Shown here one piece after another: positions 40,878-50,926 of a stretch of 64,000 bases of DNA (its first letter is position 1; the number at the start of each line of letters is the position of its first letter). The translations under genes and the position numbers were made by a program. Source of the stretch: Erwinia tasmaniensis Et1/99 (GTDB lineage Bacteria; Pseudomonadota; Gammaproteobacteria; Enterobacterales; Enterobacteriaceae); the NCBI RefSeq assembly GCF_000026185.1, contig NC_010694.1, positions 310,001 through 374,000 of the forward strand, read 5' to 3'. Below the pieces are notes generated by a model. The model saw nothing but the letters and a program-made list of their open reading frames with translations, was not told the DNA's origin and searched no databases.

Positions 40878-41147
40878 TTATTTATAAAGCTCAGCCGTAG
40901 CGTGGTAGTTGCCATCGTTACGCGCTTCAATGATTCGATACGCCGATGCGCCCTGCTCGTCGGCTTTTTGCGAAAGCTGATGACGGATATCTGAAGGGAC
41001 TCCGAGGATGCCGCTTACGCTCACGCTGCCAATCGGCTGTAGGTTCTGACTGTTAACCTGATCATTATTGACCAGATTAGCCGCACTAGCGGCGAACGAC
41101 AGCACGGAGGCAAGAGTTAAGGTCGCGATAGTGAATGTTGTTTTCAT
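40878..41147 (-). CDS. YhcN/BhsA-family stress protein, copy 1
   Basis: 89 residues. The signal peptide ends ASA (about residue 22) and a DUF1471 domain follows (IGSVSVSGILGVPSDIRHQLSQKADEQGASAYRIIEA in parts) ending HATAELYK. Family members are small periplasmic or outer-membrane proteins linked to peroxide, acid and biofilm stress. It is paralogous to the next gene. E. coli has a single yhcN at this place. It has its own upstream gap of 110 bases. Confidence 0.9.
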   Translation of the reverse strand: MKTTFTIATLTLASVLSFAASAANLVNNDQVNSQNLQPIGSVSVSGILGVPSDIRHQLSQKADEQGASAYRIIEARNDGNYHATAELYK

Positions 41148-41257
41148 GATGATAGCTCCAGAATAGTATTGATACGGTAATCGAAAGGTTTGAAAAACTT
41201 TTTTTATTCTTGGGATTACCGGCCTGATTGATACGTGATTTGAATTTAGCGCTTCAA

Positions 41258-41521
41258 TTATTTATAAAGCTCGGCCGTGGCGTGCCAGTTTCCGTTTTGA
41301 TAGTTTTCGATAACACGGTAGGCGTTTGCGCCTTTCTCGCGAGCTTTATCATTCAGCGCCTCGCGGATATCCATCGGTGCCCCCGCAACGCCACTCACAC
41401 TGACGATACCCATCGATTGAAGATCCTTTGCCTGATCCGCGTTGACCAATTGAGCGGCAGAAGCGCCAAATGTCAGGGTAGAAAGCACGCCTAAGGCAGC
41501 AATAGTCGTTTTGATGTTCAT
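41258..41521 (-). CDS. yhcN: YhcN/BhsA-family stress protein, copy 2
   Basis: 87 residues, DUF1471, signal peptide ending ASA. MNIKTTIAALGVLSTLTFG and VSGVAGAPMDIREALNDKA are closer to E. coli YhcN than copy 1 is, so this copy is the likelier orthologue. Both end HATAELYK. The AT-rich 490 bases upstream probably hold its promoter. Confidence 0.92.
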   Translation of the reverse strand: MNIKTTIAALGVLSTLTFGASAAQLVNADQAKDLQSMGIVSVSGVAGAPMDIREALNDKAREKGANAYRVIENYQNGNWHATAELYK

Positions 41522-42011
41522 GATATTTCCTCGTTATTCGTTCTTAACTTTTGAATGTTTTGATTTGCATCACGGAAAGAATTATAGATCTAATAACGTA
41601 AAAAATTAATAGCACGCTAATAATATTAATGTGAGCATAAGGCAATAAATGGGCACTTTTAAGAACGTTAAGTGATAAAAAACGCTCATTTTTTGTGCGT
41701 GAGAAGTAAATTCTACGATTAAACAAGGGGATGAGTGAAATTACCTATTCGTGCTTTTATTTGCGGTAGATCACATTGTTACGTGGAGGATTTGCAGCTT
41801 TTAGATGAGGTTCCTTCCTTTTCAGCGAGTGAACTATGCTGGAAACCACAGTAGCCCCGCGACAAAGAAAGCGGGGTCGATGATGTATTGACCCTGTGAA
41901 AAGCGACCCGGTAATGGAAAATGCCTCACGGCTGATGCTGACGGCGGTAGGGAGCTATCCTCCGTCGCGCGAGGGAGGGAAGGGGCGGTACGCTATCTTT
42001 TGGCGGCGACG
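41522..42011. promoter_or_regulatory. yhcN promoter side and argR 3' side
   Basis: 490 bases without a gene. The left 200 bases are very AT-rich (yhcN promoter). On the argR side a CCCCGC/GCGGGG stem (41855-41876) could end the argR transcript, but there is no T-run. A second weak GC hairpin lies near 41958-41978. Confidence 0.4.
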
Positions 42012-42485
<474 letters not shown>

Positions 42486-42527
42486 TTACCGATAAAAGGG
42501 GTTATTAAGGGATACCCGCAGCGGGAT

Positions 42528-42565
42528 ATTACATTATTATGCAATTAAATGAATTTTTATGCAAA
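42528..42565. promoter_or_regulatory. Pair of ARG boxes upstream of argR
   Basis: 42548-42565 (AATGAATTTTTATGCAAA) fits the consensus WNTGAATWWWWATTCANW with one mismatch. 42528-42545 fits with three. They are 2 bases apart, the spacing known for the argR operator in E. coli. Confidence 0.7.
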
Positions 42566-42921
42566 TGGCAAATGATGCGTTGAATGTAAACTCACCGCAA
42601 GGCGGCGGAGTCTAACAAATTTTAGCGAAAAAAAGAATTGACCGACTCTGTCGTGCTACGCGCAAAAAGTGAACGAATTGTTATAATGTGGAGGTTGTTC
42701 AGGTTAGTATTAAGGGTGTAATGTATCGCAAAATCACGGTAATACCCTGAATATTTGAAGTTGTCGCTCTGTTTGCTGCCTTTGTTCATTCCCGGTTACC
42801 TTGCGTTAACAAAGTCCGGTGATCCTTGCATTCGCCGCTATGCGCCACTCCCGTTATTTCAGAAAGGTATTTCCGGGTTGCCCGGCACACAAAATGCGCA
42901 AAATATAATAAGGAGTATAGG

Positions 42922-43857
42922 ATGAAAGTTACAGTTCTCGGTGCAGCAGGTGGTATTGGCCAGGCGCTTGCCCTGCTGCTAAAGACCCAGCTCCCGGCAG
43001 GTTCAGAACTCTCACTGTACGACATCGCACCCGTTACGCCAGGCGTCGCGGTTGACTTAAGCCACATACCGACCTCTGTCAAAATTGCAGGCTTCAGCGG
43101 TGAAGATGCCACCCCGGCGCTGAAAGGTGCTGACGTCGTACTGATTTCGGCCGGCGTGGCGCGTAAACCCGGCATGGATCGTTCCGATCTGTTTAACGTG
43201 AACGCCGGCATAGTGCGCAATCTGATTGAGCAGGTCGCTGCCACCTGCCCGAAAGCGCTGATCGGTATCATCACAAACCCGGTTAATACAACGGTGGCAA
43301 TTGCTGCGGAAGTGCTTAAAAAAGCGGGAGTTTACGATAAAAACAGGCTGTTTGGCATTACCACCCTCGATATTATCCGCGCCAATGCGTTCGTCGCTGA
43401 ATTGAAAGGTAAGCAGCCTGAAGAGGTCAACGTTCCGGTTATTGGCGGCCATTCTGGCGTGACGATCCTGCCGCTACTGTCCCAGGTTCCGGGGGTTAGC
43501 TTTAATGAGCAGGAAACGGCCAGCCTGACTAAACGTATTCAGAATGCGGGCACCGAAGTGGTGGAGGCGAAGGCCGGTGGCGGCTCAGCAACGCTGTCAA
43601 TGGGCCAGGCGGCGGCTCGTTTTGGGCTGGCGCTGGTGCGTGCGCTCAAAGGTGAAAGCAATGTTATTGAATGTGCCTATGTTGAAGGCGAGGGAGAATA
43701 TGCGCGTTTCTTCTCGCAGCCGCTGCTGTTGGGTAAGAACGGCATCGTTGAGCGTCGGCCTGTCGGCGAACTCAGCGCGTTTGAACAGCATGCGCTTTCC
43801 AGCATGTTGGATACGTTGAAAAAAGATATTACGCAGGGTGAAGAGTTCGTTAAATAA
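42922..43857 (+). CDS. mdh: Malate dehydrogenase
   Basis: NAD-dependent TCA-cycle enzyme, malate to oxaloacetate. 311 residues from ATG 42922 with AAGGAG upstream. NAD motif [16 protein letters not shown] (5-20). Substrate arginines lie in [13 protein letters not shown], and the catalytic His is in [13 protein letters not shown]. The 439-base region to argR (42483-42921) holds its promoter as well as the ARG boxes. Confidence 0.98.
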   Translation: MKVTVLGAAGGIGQALALLLKTQLPAGSELSLYDIAPVTPGVAVDLSHIPTSVKIAGFSGEDATPALKGADVVLISAGVARKPGMDRSDLFNVNAGIVRNLIEQVAATCPKALIGIITNPVNTTVAIAAEVLKKAGVYDKNRLFGITTLDIIRANAFVAELKGKQPEEVNVPVIGGHSGVTILPLLSQVPGVSFNEQETASLTKRIQNAGTEVVEAKAGGGSATLSMGQAAARFGLALVRALKGESNVIECAYVEGEGEYARFFSQPLLLGKNGIVERRPVGELSAFEQHALSSMLDTLKKDITQGEEFVK

Positions 43858-43871
43858 CGTCTTTGCGTGAG

Positions 43872-43895
43872 TGGCCCCATCGCCCGATGGGGCCA
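43872..43895. terminator. Bidirectional terminator between mdh and degS
   Basis: An 11-base perfect stem (TGGCCCCATCG and complement) with a tiny loop lies between two convergent genes. No long T-run follows on either side. Confidence 0.65.
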
Positions 43896-43905
43896 ACCCG
43901 ATCGG

Positions 43906-44967
43906 CTACTGACTCGGTTCCTCTTCGGGATACTCCTGCACCGTGACGGGAAGCGTTAGCTTTTTCTCATTACGACTGATTTCAACGGTGATCACCGTTC
44001 CCGGGCGTATTTCTGCCACCTGATCCATCGTTTCCTGCGGAGACTGAGCCACGACGTCATTCAGGCGCGTGATAACATCGTTGACCTGTATACCGGCTGT
44101 ATAGGCCGGGCTGCCAGGCTTGACCTCCGTCACCGCAATACCCTGACCCTGCATGTTTTCCATATTGTTATTGGGGTCGCTAAAGTGCTGGATCGCCTGT
44201 CCGGTAATACCGATATATCCACGGATCACCCGACCATCACGGATCAATTTTTCCATGACTTTGGTCGCCAGCTTGGTAGGGATGGCAAAGCCCAGCCCTT
44301 CAGGCGTTTCACCATTGCTGCTTTTATCAAATGACAGCGTATTAATCCCCACCAGTTCACCCAGCGAGTTAATCAGCGCGCCGCCCGAGTTACCACGATT
44401 GATCGAGGCATCGGTTTGCAGAAAATCCTGGCGGCGTGAGGGGCTAAGGCCGACACGTCCGGTTGCCCCAATAATCCCCTGGGTTACCGTCTGGCCAATG
44501 TTATAGGGGTTACCAATTGCCATCACCAGGTCGCCGATATGCGCAATACGGCTCGGATTGATGGGGATCACTGGCAGATTCGTCGCATTAATCTTCAGCA
44601 CCGCCAAATCGGTCACGTAGTCAGAACCGGCTAAAAGCGCTTCAAAGGAGCGCCCGTCCTGAAGATTAACAATAATCTGGCTGGCCGCGTTGATCACATG
44701 CTTATTGGTCAGAATATAGCCGCGTGGGTCCATAATCACGCCAGAGCCAAGGATATCGCTGGCACCGTTAGCGTTGTGATTATAGACATAAACCACTGCT
44801 GGCGCGGCGCGGCGTACCCCCGGATTATAGCTGATCGGCTGCTGGCTGCTGCTGTCCTCCGTTTGCGAAAACAGGCCGCTGCCGAGTCTGAGACCCGGTA
44901 TCGCTAACAAAAGTATGCCGGCTATTATTAGCCCGAAGATCGCTGAACGTAAGAGTTTGGGTATCAT
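43906..44967 (-). CDS. degS: Serine endoprotease DegS
   Basis: Membrane-anchored protease that senses misfolded porins through its PDZ domain and cuts RseA to switch on sigma-E. 353 residues from the ATG at 44965-44967. N-terminal anchor (about 5-25). Triad His in LTNKHVINA, Asp in VTDLAVLKI and Ser in NRGNSGGAL. A single C-terminal PDZ domain covers about 255-350. It lies 80 bases after degQ. Confidence 0.95.
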   Translation of the reverse strand: MIPKLLRSAIFGLIIAGILLLAIPGLRLGSGLFSQTEDSSSQQPISYNPGVRRAAPAVVYVYNHNANGASDILGSGVIMDPRGYILTNKHVINAASQIIVNLQDGRSFEALLAGSDYVTDLAVLKINATNLPVIPINPSRIAHIGDLVMAIGNPYNIGQTVTQGIIGATGRVGLSPSRRQDFLQTDASINRGNSGGALINSLGELVGINTLSFDKSSNGETPEGLGFAIPTKLATKVMEKLIRDGRVIRGYIGITGQAIQHFSDPNNNMENMQGQGIAVTEVKPGSPAYTAGIQVNDVITRLNDVVAQSPQETMDQVAEIRPGTVITVEISRNEKKLTLPVTVQEYPEEEPSQ

Positions 44968-45047
44968 GCCTAATAACGATGAATGGAGAAACGACTGGCA
45001 GGATAGCATGAGTTACGCGGACACAGTACCCCGTGTCCGCGCTTGAG

Positions 45048-46433
45048 TTACTGCAACAGCAGGTAGATATTCTCATCGCCACGCATAACGTTAAGCACCA
45101 GCAGCAGAGGTTTTGTCGCCAGTATTTTGCGCAATTCGACCAGGTTTTTCACCGGGGCGCGGTTAATCCCTGTGATGACATCGCCTTTTTGCAGGCCGAC
45201 CTGGGCTGCCGCCGCGTTTTTCTCGACGTTATCCACCACGACACCTTTAGCGCCATTTTTCGCCGCGCCATCGCTCAGGATGACCCCCTGTAACGCTGGC
45301 GTCGCCAGCTCAATGTTGACGCTAGTCTGAATGCTGTTATCCAGCTTCACGCTCAGGGTCAGTGGTTTACCTTCGCGCACCAGCCCCACCTTCACTTCCT
45401 GACCTGGTGGAGTGATACCAATCTTGACCCGCAGTTCGGCAAAGTTGGTAATCTGCTTATCATCTACGGTGGTAATGATATCTCCGGCTTTTATTCCGGC
45501 CTTAGCGGCGGCTGACTGGGGCAAGACTTCATTGACGAAAGCCCCCTGCCGGACATCAATGTTAAAGGCTTTGGCCATATCGGCGGTCATCGCGGTGCCC
45601 TTAATGCCCAGCTGGCCGCGTTTGATTTCGCCAAACTGGATCAGCTGCTGCGCCAGGCTCATCGCCATATTGCTCGGAATGGCAAAGCCAATGCCGATAT
45701 TGCCGCCGCTCGAGGCCAAAATCGCCGTATTTAATCCGATAAGCCTACCCTTCAGATCTACCAGCGCGCCGCCGGAGTTACCCCGATTGATCGCCGCATC
45801 GGTCTGGATAAAGTTTTCCAGCCCTTCCAGATTTAAACCGCTGCGCCCCAGCGCCGAAACGATACCCGACGTCGCGGTTTGCCCCAGACCAAAAGGATTG
45901 CCAATGGCAACGGTAAAATCCCCGACCTTCAGCTGGTCGGAATCGGCGATGGTCACCTGGGCCAGATTGTTCGCCCCGTTCAGCTGGATAAGTGCGATAT
46001 CGGTTTGTTCATCGCGGCCGACAAGCCTTGCGCTAAACTCGCGACCGTCGCTTAGCTGCACGCTGATTTTATCCGCACCTTTGACGACATGGTTATTGGT
46101 CAGCACGTAGCCTTTTGCCGCATCGATGATCACGCCGGAAGCCAGCCCCTCAAAAACGGGGGATCTGCCGTTGCCGGGCGTATCTCCCTGACCCTTCTGG
46201 TCGAAATAGCGTTTCAGCGGAGCGGGTATCTCCTGCTGCTGGCTGGGGCCTGGCGTTCCCTCGACATGCACGCTAACCACGGCAGGTAACACTTTTTCCA
46301 ACATCGGTGCCAGGCTGGGCAACTGTTGCCCCTGAACCTGCGTGGGAAGCGGTGCGCTGGCGTTAGCCGTCACGTTGAGCTGCAGACTGAGACTTAATGC
46401 TAATGCGCTTAACAGATATGATTTTTTCTTCAT
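45048..46433 (-). CDS. degQ: Periplasmic serine endoprotease DegQ
   Basis: HtrA-family protease and chaperone for damaged envelope proteins. 461 residues. Signal peptide ending ANA. Triad His in LTNNHVVKG, Asp in QTDIALIQL and Ser in NRGNSGGALVD. Two PDZ domains lie at about 265-350 and 370-455. The Q-linker loop (QQEIPAPLKRYFDQK) is short, as in DegQ rather than DegP. Paired with degS as in other enterobacteria. Confidence 0.95.
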   Translation of the reverse strand: MKKKSYLLSALALSLSLQLNVTANASAPLPTQVQGQQLPSLAPMLEKVLPAVVSVHVEGTPGPSQQQEIPAPLKRYFDQKGQGDTPGNGRSPVFEGLASGVIIDAAKGYVLTNNHVVKGADKISVQLSDGREFSARLVGRDEQTDIALIQLNGANNLAQVTIADSDQLKVGDFTVAIGNPFGLGQTATSGIVSALGRSGLNLEGLENFIQTDAAINRGNSGGALVDLKGRLIGLNTAILASSGGNIGIGFAIPSNMAMSLAQQLIQFGEIKRGQLGIKGTAMTADMAKAFNIDVRQGAFVNEVLPQSAAAKAGIKAGDIITTVDDKQITNFAELRVKIGITPPGQEVKVGLVREGKPLTLSVKLDNSIQTSVNIELATPALQGVILSDGAAKNGAKGVVVDNVEKNAAAAQVGLQKGDVITGINRAPVKNLVELRKILATKPLLLVLNVMRGDENIYLLLQ

Positions 46434-46514
46434 CGGGCTCAGCTCTCGCTAGCAGAAGTGGAATAGGTAAAAAGTATGGCAGGAAGTGTGTTGACGGGCA
46501 GGTGAGATCGTCAG

Positions 46515-46540
46515 GAAAAAAAGGGGTGGCGGGCACCCCG
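46515..46540 (-). terminator. Terminator after zapG
   Basis: Stem GGGGTG/CACCCC at 46523-46539, followed on the minus strand by seven to eight T. It starts 7 bases after the zapG stop. Confidence 0.85.
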
Positions 46541-46546
46541 ATTCAT

Positions 46547-46945
46547 TTACTTAACGGCGCGGTCGCCACGAAGCAGGCCAGAGGCGCTGTCGGGGTAATC
46601 ACGCGGCATCTGCACCGGCACCTGATCGTTATCCGCTTCAGACTCGGTTAACTGGTAAGCAAACGGGTTCTTCTCCCCCGGCAGGTTAGGCAGCAGATCA
46701 TGGGATCCCTTTGCCATATGCTGGTACAGCTGGCGATAGTCGCGTGCCATATTATCCAACAGCTCGGCGCTGTGGGCAAAATGGTTGCTCAGCTCCTGAT
46801 GATAGTCCGCCAGTTCTGCTTTGCTTTTCTCCAGCTCATACTGAAGGCTGTGTTGCTCGCGCAGTTTTCGATTACCAAAACGCATTGCTACTGCGCCGAT
46901 AATAATCCCAACGACTAATCCAATGAGCGCGTATTCCCAGGTCAT
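46547..46945 (-). CDS. zapG: Cell-division and envelope protein ZapG (YhcB)
   Basis: 132 residues, DUF1043. One N-terminal membrane helix (about 4-22), then a coiled coil (REQHSLQYELEKSKAELADY) and a polar tail. Inner-membrane protein connecting division and elongation machineries. Divergent from zapE; the 176 bases between contain both promoters. Confidence 0.93.
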   Translation of the reverse strand: MTWEYALIGLVVGIIIGAVAMRFGNRKLREQHSLQYELEKSKAELADYHQELSNHFAHSAELLDNMARDYRQLYQHMAKGSHDLLPNLPGEKNPFAYQLTESEADNDQVPVQMPRDYPDSASGLLRGDRAVK

Positions 46946-47121
46946 AATGACTCCCGTTTTGTCTTCGTTGTTACGTAGGGCTGTTCCATTTAATACCCGT
47001 CACTATAACCGCTAATCTGATGGAAGTGGAATCCTGCGGCAGCTTCGCTTAGTGTAGAACGACTTTTTTTTCGACGATCGGCCGTCTGGGCGGGTAATAT
47101 TTCAGGGAATGTAACTAAATT

Positions 47122-48249
47122 ATGCAAACGATGTCTCCACTGGCGCTGTATCAACAGGCGCTGGACAACGGTGAGTATCAGCCCGATGAGGTACAGCATG
47201 CCGCCGTCACGCGTTTAGACGGTATTTATCAGGCATTAAGTCATTCCAGCTCGCCGCCAGCTCCCGCCAGCGTCGGTCTGTTTGGCAAGCTGCATAAGCT
47301 GCTGGGAAAACCGAAAACCGATGTTCAGGCACCGGTACGCGGCCTGTATATGTGGGGTGGGGTGGGGCGCGGCAAGACCTGGCTTATGGATATGTTTTTC
47401 CGGGCGATACCCGGTGAGCGTAAACAGCGCCTGCACTTTCACCGTTTTATGCTGCGCGTGCATCAGGAGCTCACCGAGTTGCAGGGGCACAGCGATCCGC
47501 TACAAATTGTTGCCGATCGTTTTAAAGCCGAAACCGATCTGCTGTGCTTCGACGAGTTTTTTGTTTCTGACATCACCGATGCCATGCTGCTGGGGACCCT
47601 AATGGAAGCGTTGTTCAGTCGCGGCATTACGCTCGTGGCGACCTCAAATATTCCACCTGACAATCTTTATCGTAATGGCTTGCAGCGTGCGCGTTTTATC
47701 CCGGCGATAGAGATGATCAAGCAGCACTGCGAAGTGATGAATGTGGATGCCGGTATTGATTATCGTCTGCGCACGCTGACCGCCGCACATCTTTGGATCG
47801 CCCCGCTGGGTGCTGAAACGTCTGAAGAGATGGAAAGGATGTTTGTTGCGCTGGCGGGCAGGTCCCCTCAGGCGCATGAAGCGCTGGAGATCAATCATCG
47901 CCAGCTGCCCACGCTCGGTGTGGCTGAAGGGGTCGTGGCAATGAGCTTTACTGCTCTTTGTGGTGAAGGACGTAGCCAGCATGACTATATTGAGCTATCT
48001 CGCCGCTTTCATAGCGTATTGCTGTATGATGTGCCGGTGATGATTTACAACACCGAAGACCAGGCCCGGCGTTTTCTGGCGTTGGTAGATGAATTCTACG
48101 AGCGTCACGTTAAGCTGGTGGTCTCGGCGGAAACCTCACTTTTCGAAATTTATCAGGGCACGCGCCTGAAATTTGAATACCAGCGCTGCGTTTCGCGCCT
48201 GCAGGAGATGCAGAGCGAAGAGTATCTGCGCCTGGCGCATTTGCCCTGA
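47122..48249 (+). CDS. zapE: Cell-division ATPase ZapE
   Basis: AFG1-type ATPase that acts on the Z-ring under low oxygen or heat. 375 residues. Walker A GGVGRGKT (79-86) and Walker B LLCFDEFFVSD (about 134-144). SNIPPDNLYRNGLQRARFIP is an AFG1 family signature. The next gene, rplM, has its own promoter 40-70 bases after the stop. Confidence 0.95.
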   Translation: MQTMSPLALYQQALDNGEYQPDEVQHAAVTRLDGIYQALSHSSSPPAPASVGLFGKLHKLLGKPKTDVQAPVRGLYMWGGVGRGKTWLMDMFFRAIPGERKQRLHFHRFMLRVHQELTELQGHSDPLQIVADRFKAETDLLCFDEFFVSDITDAMLLGTLMEALFSRGITLVATSNIPPDNLYRNGLQRARFIPAIEMIKQHCEVMNVDAGIDYRLRTLTAAHLWIAPLGAETSEEMERMFVALAGRSPQAHEALEINHRQLPTLGVAEGVVAMSFTALCGEGRSQHDYIELSRRFHSVLLYDVPVMIYNTEDQARRFLALVDEFYERHVKLVVSAETSLFEIYQGTRLKFEYQRCVSRLQEMQSEEYLRLAHLP

Positions 48250-48290
48250 AATGAAGGCCTGGCGGAATTGCAATTTTATCGTAGAAAACG

Positions 48291-48320
48291 TTCGATTTTT
48301 ACGGACGACTTCTCTATAAT
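48291..48320 (+). promoter_or_regulatory. Promoter of rplM-rpsI
   Basis: Perfect -10 TATAAT at 48315-48320 with a weak -35 TTCGAT at 48291-48296 (spacer 18). A GC-rich start region follows. About 165 bases of leader separate it from rplM. Confidence 0.7.
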
Positions 48321-48324
48321 CTTG

Positions 48325-48489
48325 CGACCCCACGTTACAGCAAAGGTTTTTTTCCCAAAACTCTTTGTGTTCCAGTAACTCTATCCGAAGGGGTGGGCTT
48401 GCTGGTCAAGATGGTCGTGTGAGCTCCAACCGTTTATTCAAGCGTTTGGGATTTCACCAACGTGTAACTTAATTTGGGTAAGCTTTTAG
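48325..48489 (+). promoter_or_regulatory. rplM 5' leader, probable L13 autoregulation site
   Basis: Long structured leader before rplM. Several potential short pairings surround GAAGGGGTGGGCTTGCTGG and the TTGGGATTTCACCAACGTG segment. L13 is known to repress rplM-rpsI through such a leader in E. coli; the exact element is inferred from position here. Confidence 0.45.
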
Positions 48490-49326
<837 letters not shown>

Positions 49327-49358
49327 TTTTTTCTGCTGCGGCAGATTCAATTATCGGA

Positions 49359-49389
49359 AAACCCGGTGCCTGGCACCGGGTTTTTTATT
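49359..49389 (+). terminator. Terminator after rpsI
   Basis: Strong stem ACCCGGTGCC/GGCACCGGGT at 49361-49381, followed by TTTTTATTTTT. Confidence 0.92.
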
Positions 49390-49629
49390 TTTACCCCGCA
49401 ACAAAATGCGCCAAAGACACGGGCCTTTACCATTTTCCCCGCAATTGCGTGTTCCCATCCCCACAAGCAGGCTAAAATCTGGTAAACTATGTGTCACTTT
49501 GTGCCCATTAGTCGGGCAAAGATGCGTGTATCCTGCATGGTTTGGGAGCGGTCTTCAGGCTAATGGCAATGATGAGTCGCCGCGTGATGGCTATTCGCAG
49601 TAATTTTCTCGATAAACTTGGAGGTTTAC

Positions 49630-50271
49630 ATGGCTGTCGCTGCCAACAAACGTTCGGTAATGACGCTGTTTTCTGGTCCGACTGACATTTTTAGCCATCA
49701 GGTGCGCATTGTGCTGGCTGAGAAAGGTGTGAGTGTCGAGATCGAGCAGGTTGAAACGGATAATCTGCCACAGGATCTGATTGACCTCAACCCATACCGT
49801 ACCGTACCCACCCTCGTCGATCGCGAGCTGACGCTGTATGAATCGCGCATCATCATGGAATATCTGGACGAACGTTTTCCACACCCACCGTTGATGCCGG
49901 TCTACCCGGTTGCGCGTGGTGAAAGCCGCCTGATGATGCACCGCGTTGAGCAGGACTGGTACAGCCTGATGCGTAAAGTTGAAAACGGTACGGCACAGGA
50001 AGCGGAAGCCGCACGTAAGCAGCTGCGTGAAGAGCTGCTGGCAATTGCTCCGCTGTTTTCGCGTACGCCGTTCTTTATGAGCGAAGAGTTTAGCCTGGTT
50101 GATTGCTATCTGGCTCCGCTGCTGTGGCGCTTACCGCAAATGGGTATTGAGCTATTGGGTGCAGGCTCTAAAGAGCTGAAAGGCTATATGACTCGTGTCT
50201 TCGAGCGTGATTCCTTCCTTGCTTCCCTGACGGAAGCGGAACGTGAAATGCGCCTGCACACGCGGGGCTGA
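49630..50271 (+). CDS. sspA: Stringent starvation protein A
   Basis: RNA-polymerase-associated, glutathione-transferase-fold protein needed for survival in starvation and acid, and for virulence regulation in enterobacteria. 213 residues from ATG 49630 with GGAGG upstream. GST-type start SVMTLFSGPTDIFSHQVRIV; no catalytic GST residue is expected. The 240-base gap after rpsI carries its own promoter region. Confidence 0.96.
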   Translation: MAVAANKRSVMTLFSGPTDIFSHQVRIVLAEKGVSVEIEQVETDNLPQDLIDLNPYRTVPTLVDRELTLYESRIIMEYLDERFPHPPLMPVYPVARGESRLMMHRVEQDWYSLMRKVENGTAQEAEAARKQLREELLAIAPLFSRTPFFMSEEFSLVDCYLAPLLWRLPQMGIELLGAGSKELKGYMTRVFERDSFLASLTEAEREMRLHTRG

Positions 50272-50275
50272 TACG

Positions 50276-50773
50276 ATGGAAATGTCTCAACTGACCGCAC
50301 GTCGCCCCTATCTGCTGCGCGCTTTTTATGAGTGGTTGCTGGACAACGATCTCACGCCGCATCTGGTCGTCGACATTAATTTGCCCGACGTGATGGTTCC
50401 GCTGGAGTATGCGCGTGATGGGCAGATCGTGCTGAACATCGCACCTCGCGCGGTGGGCGATCTGGAGTTGGGCAATGATGAAGTCCGCTTCAGCGCACGC
50501 TTTGGTGGCGTTCCGCGCCAGGTTTCAGTTCCGCTAGCAGCCGTACTGGCGATTTATGCCCGTGAAAACGGTGCCGGCACGATGTTTGAACCTGAGCCAG
50601 AGTACGATGGGGTCGACGAAAGCGAGGCCTCAAACGGCGAAGATCAAGCCCCGGAAACGGTCATGTCGGTCATTGACGGCGATCGTCCTGATGACAGCGT
50701 GACCGGTGACGATGGCCCCGATGACGAACCGCCTCCGCGCGGTGGGCGTCCGGCGCTGCGCGTGGTGAAATAA
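50276..50773 (+). CDS. sspB: ClpXP adaptor SspB
   Basis: Delivers ssrA-tagged peptides and RseA fragments to ClpXP. 165 residues. The ssrA-binding domain (RRPYLLRAFYEWLLDNDLTP to about residue 110) is followed by an acidic flexible linker and the C-terminal ClpX-binding tail RGGRPALRVVK. It starts 4 bases after sspA. Confidence 0.97.
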   Translation: MEMSQLTARRPYLLRAFYEWLLDNDLTPHLVVDINLPDVMVPLEYARDGQIVLNIAPRAVGDLELGNDEVRFSARFGGVPRQVSVPLAAVLAIYARENGAGTMFEPEPEYDGVDESEASNGEDQAPETVMSVIDGDRPDDSVTGDDGPDDEPPPRGGRPALRVVK

Positions 50774-50826
50774 ATCACCTTTCCAGGTGGCTAAAACGAC
50801 CTGATGAAAACGGTGGTGGAATAGAT

Positions 50827-50860
50827 ATCCGGTGGCCTGATGGCTGCCGGATTTTTTTTT
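50827..50860 (+). terminator. Terminator after sspB
   Basis: ATCCGG/CCGGAT stem with an inner imperfect GGC/GCT pairing (50827-50852) and nine T. Confidence 0.85.
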
Positions 50861-50880
50861 GCTGCATCCGGGCGCGTTTT

Positions 50881-50910
50881 CCGTCGGCCAATAAAGCACA
50901 TGGCCGACGG
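50881..50910. repeat. Inverted repeat after the diflavin reductase gene
   Basis: CCGTCGGCC and GGCCGACGG form a perfect 9-base stem around a 12-base loop. It lies 17 bases beyond the reductase stop, but no T-run follows on either strand. It may be a Rho-dependent end or an mRNA-protecting hairpin. Confidence 0.5.
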
Positions 50911-50926
50911 AGGACGTCATTGGGGT

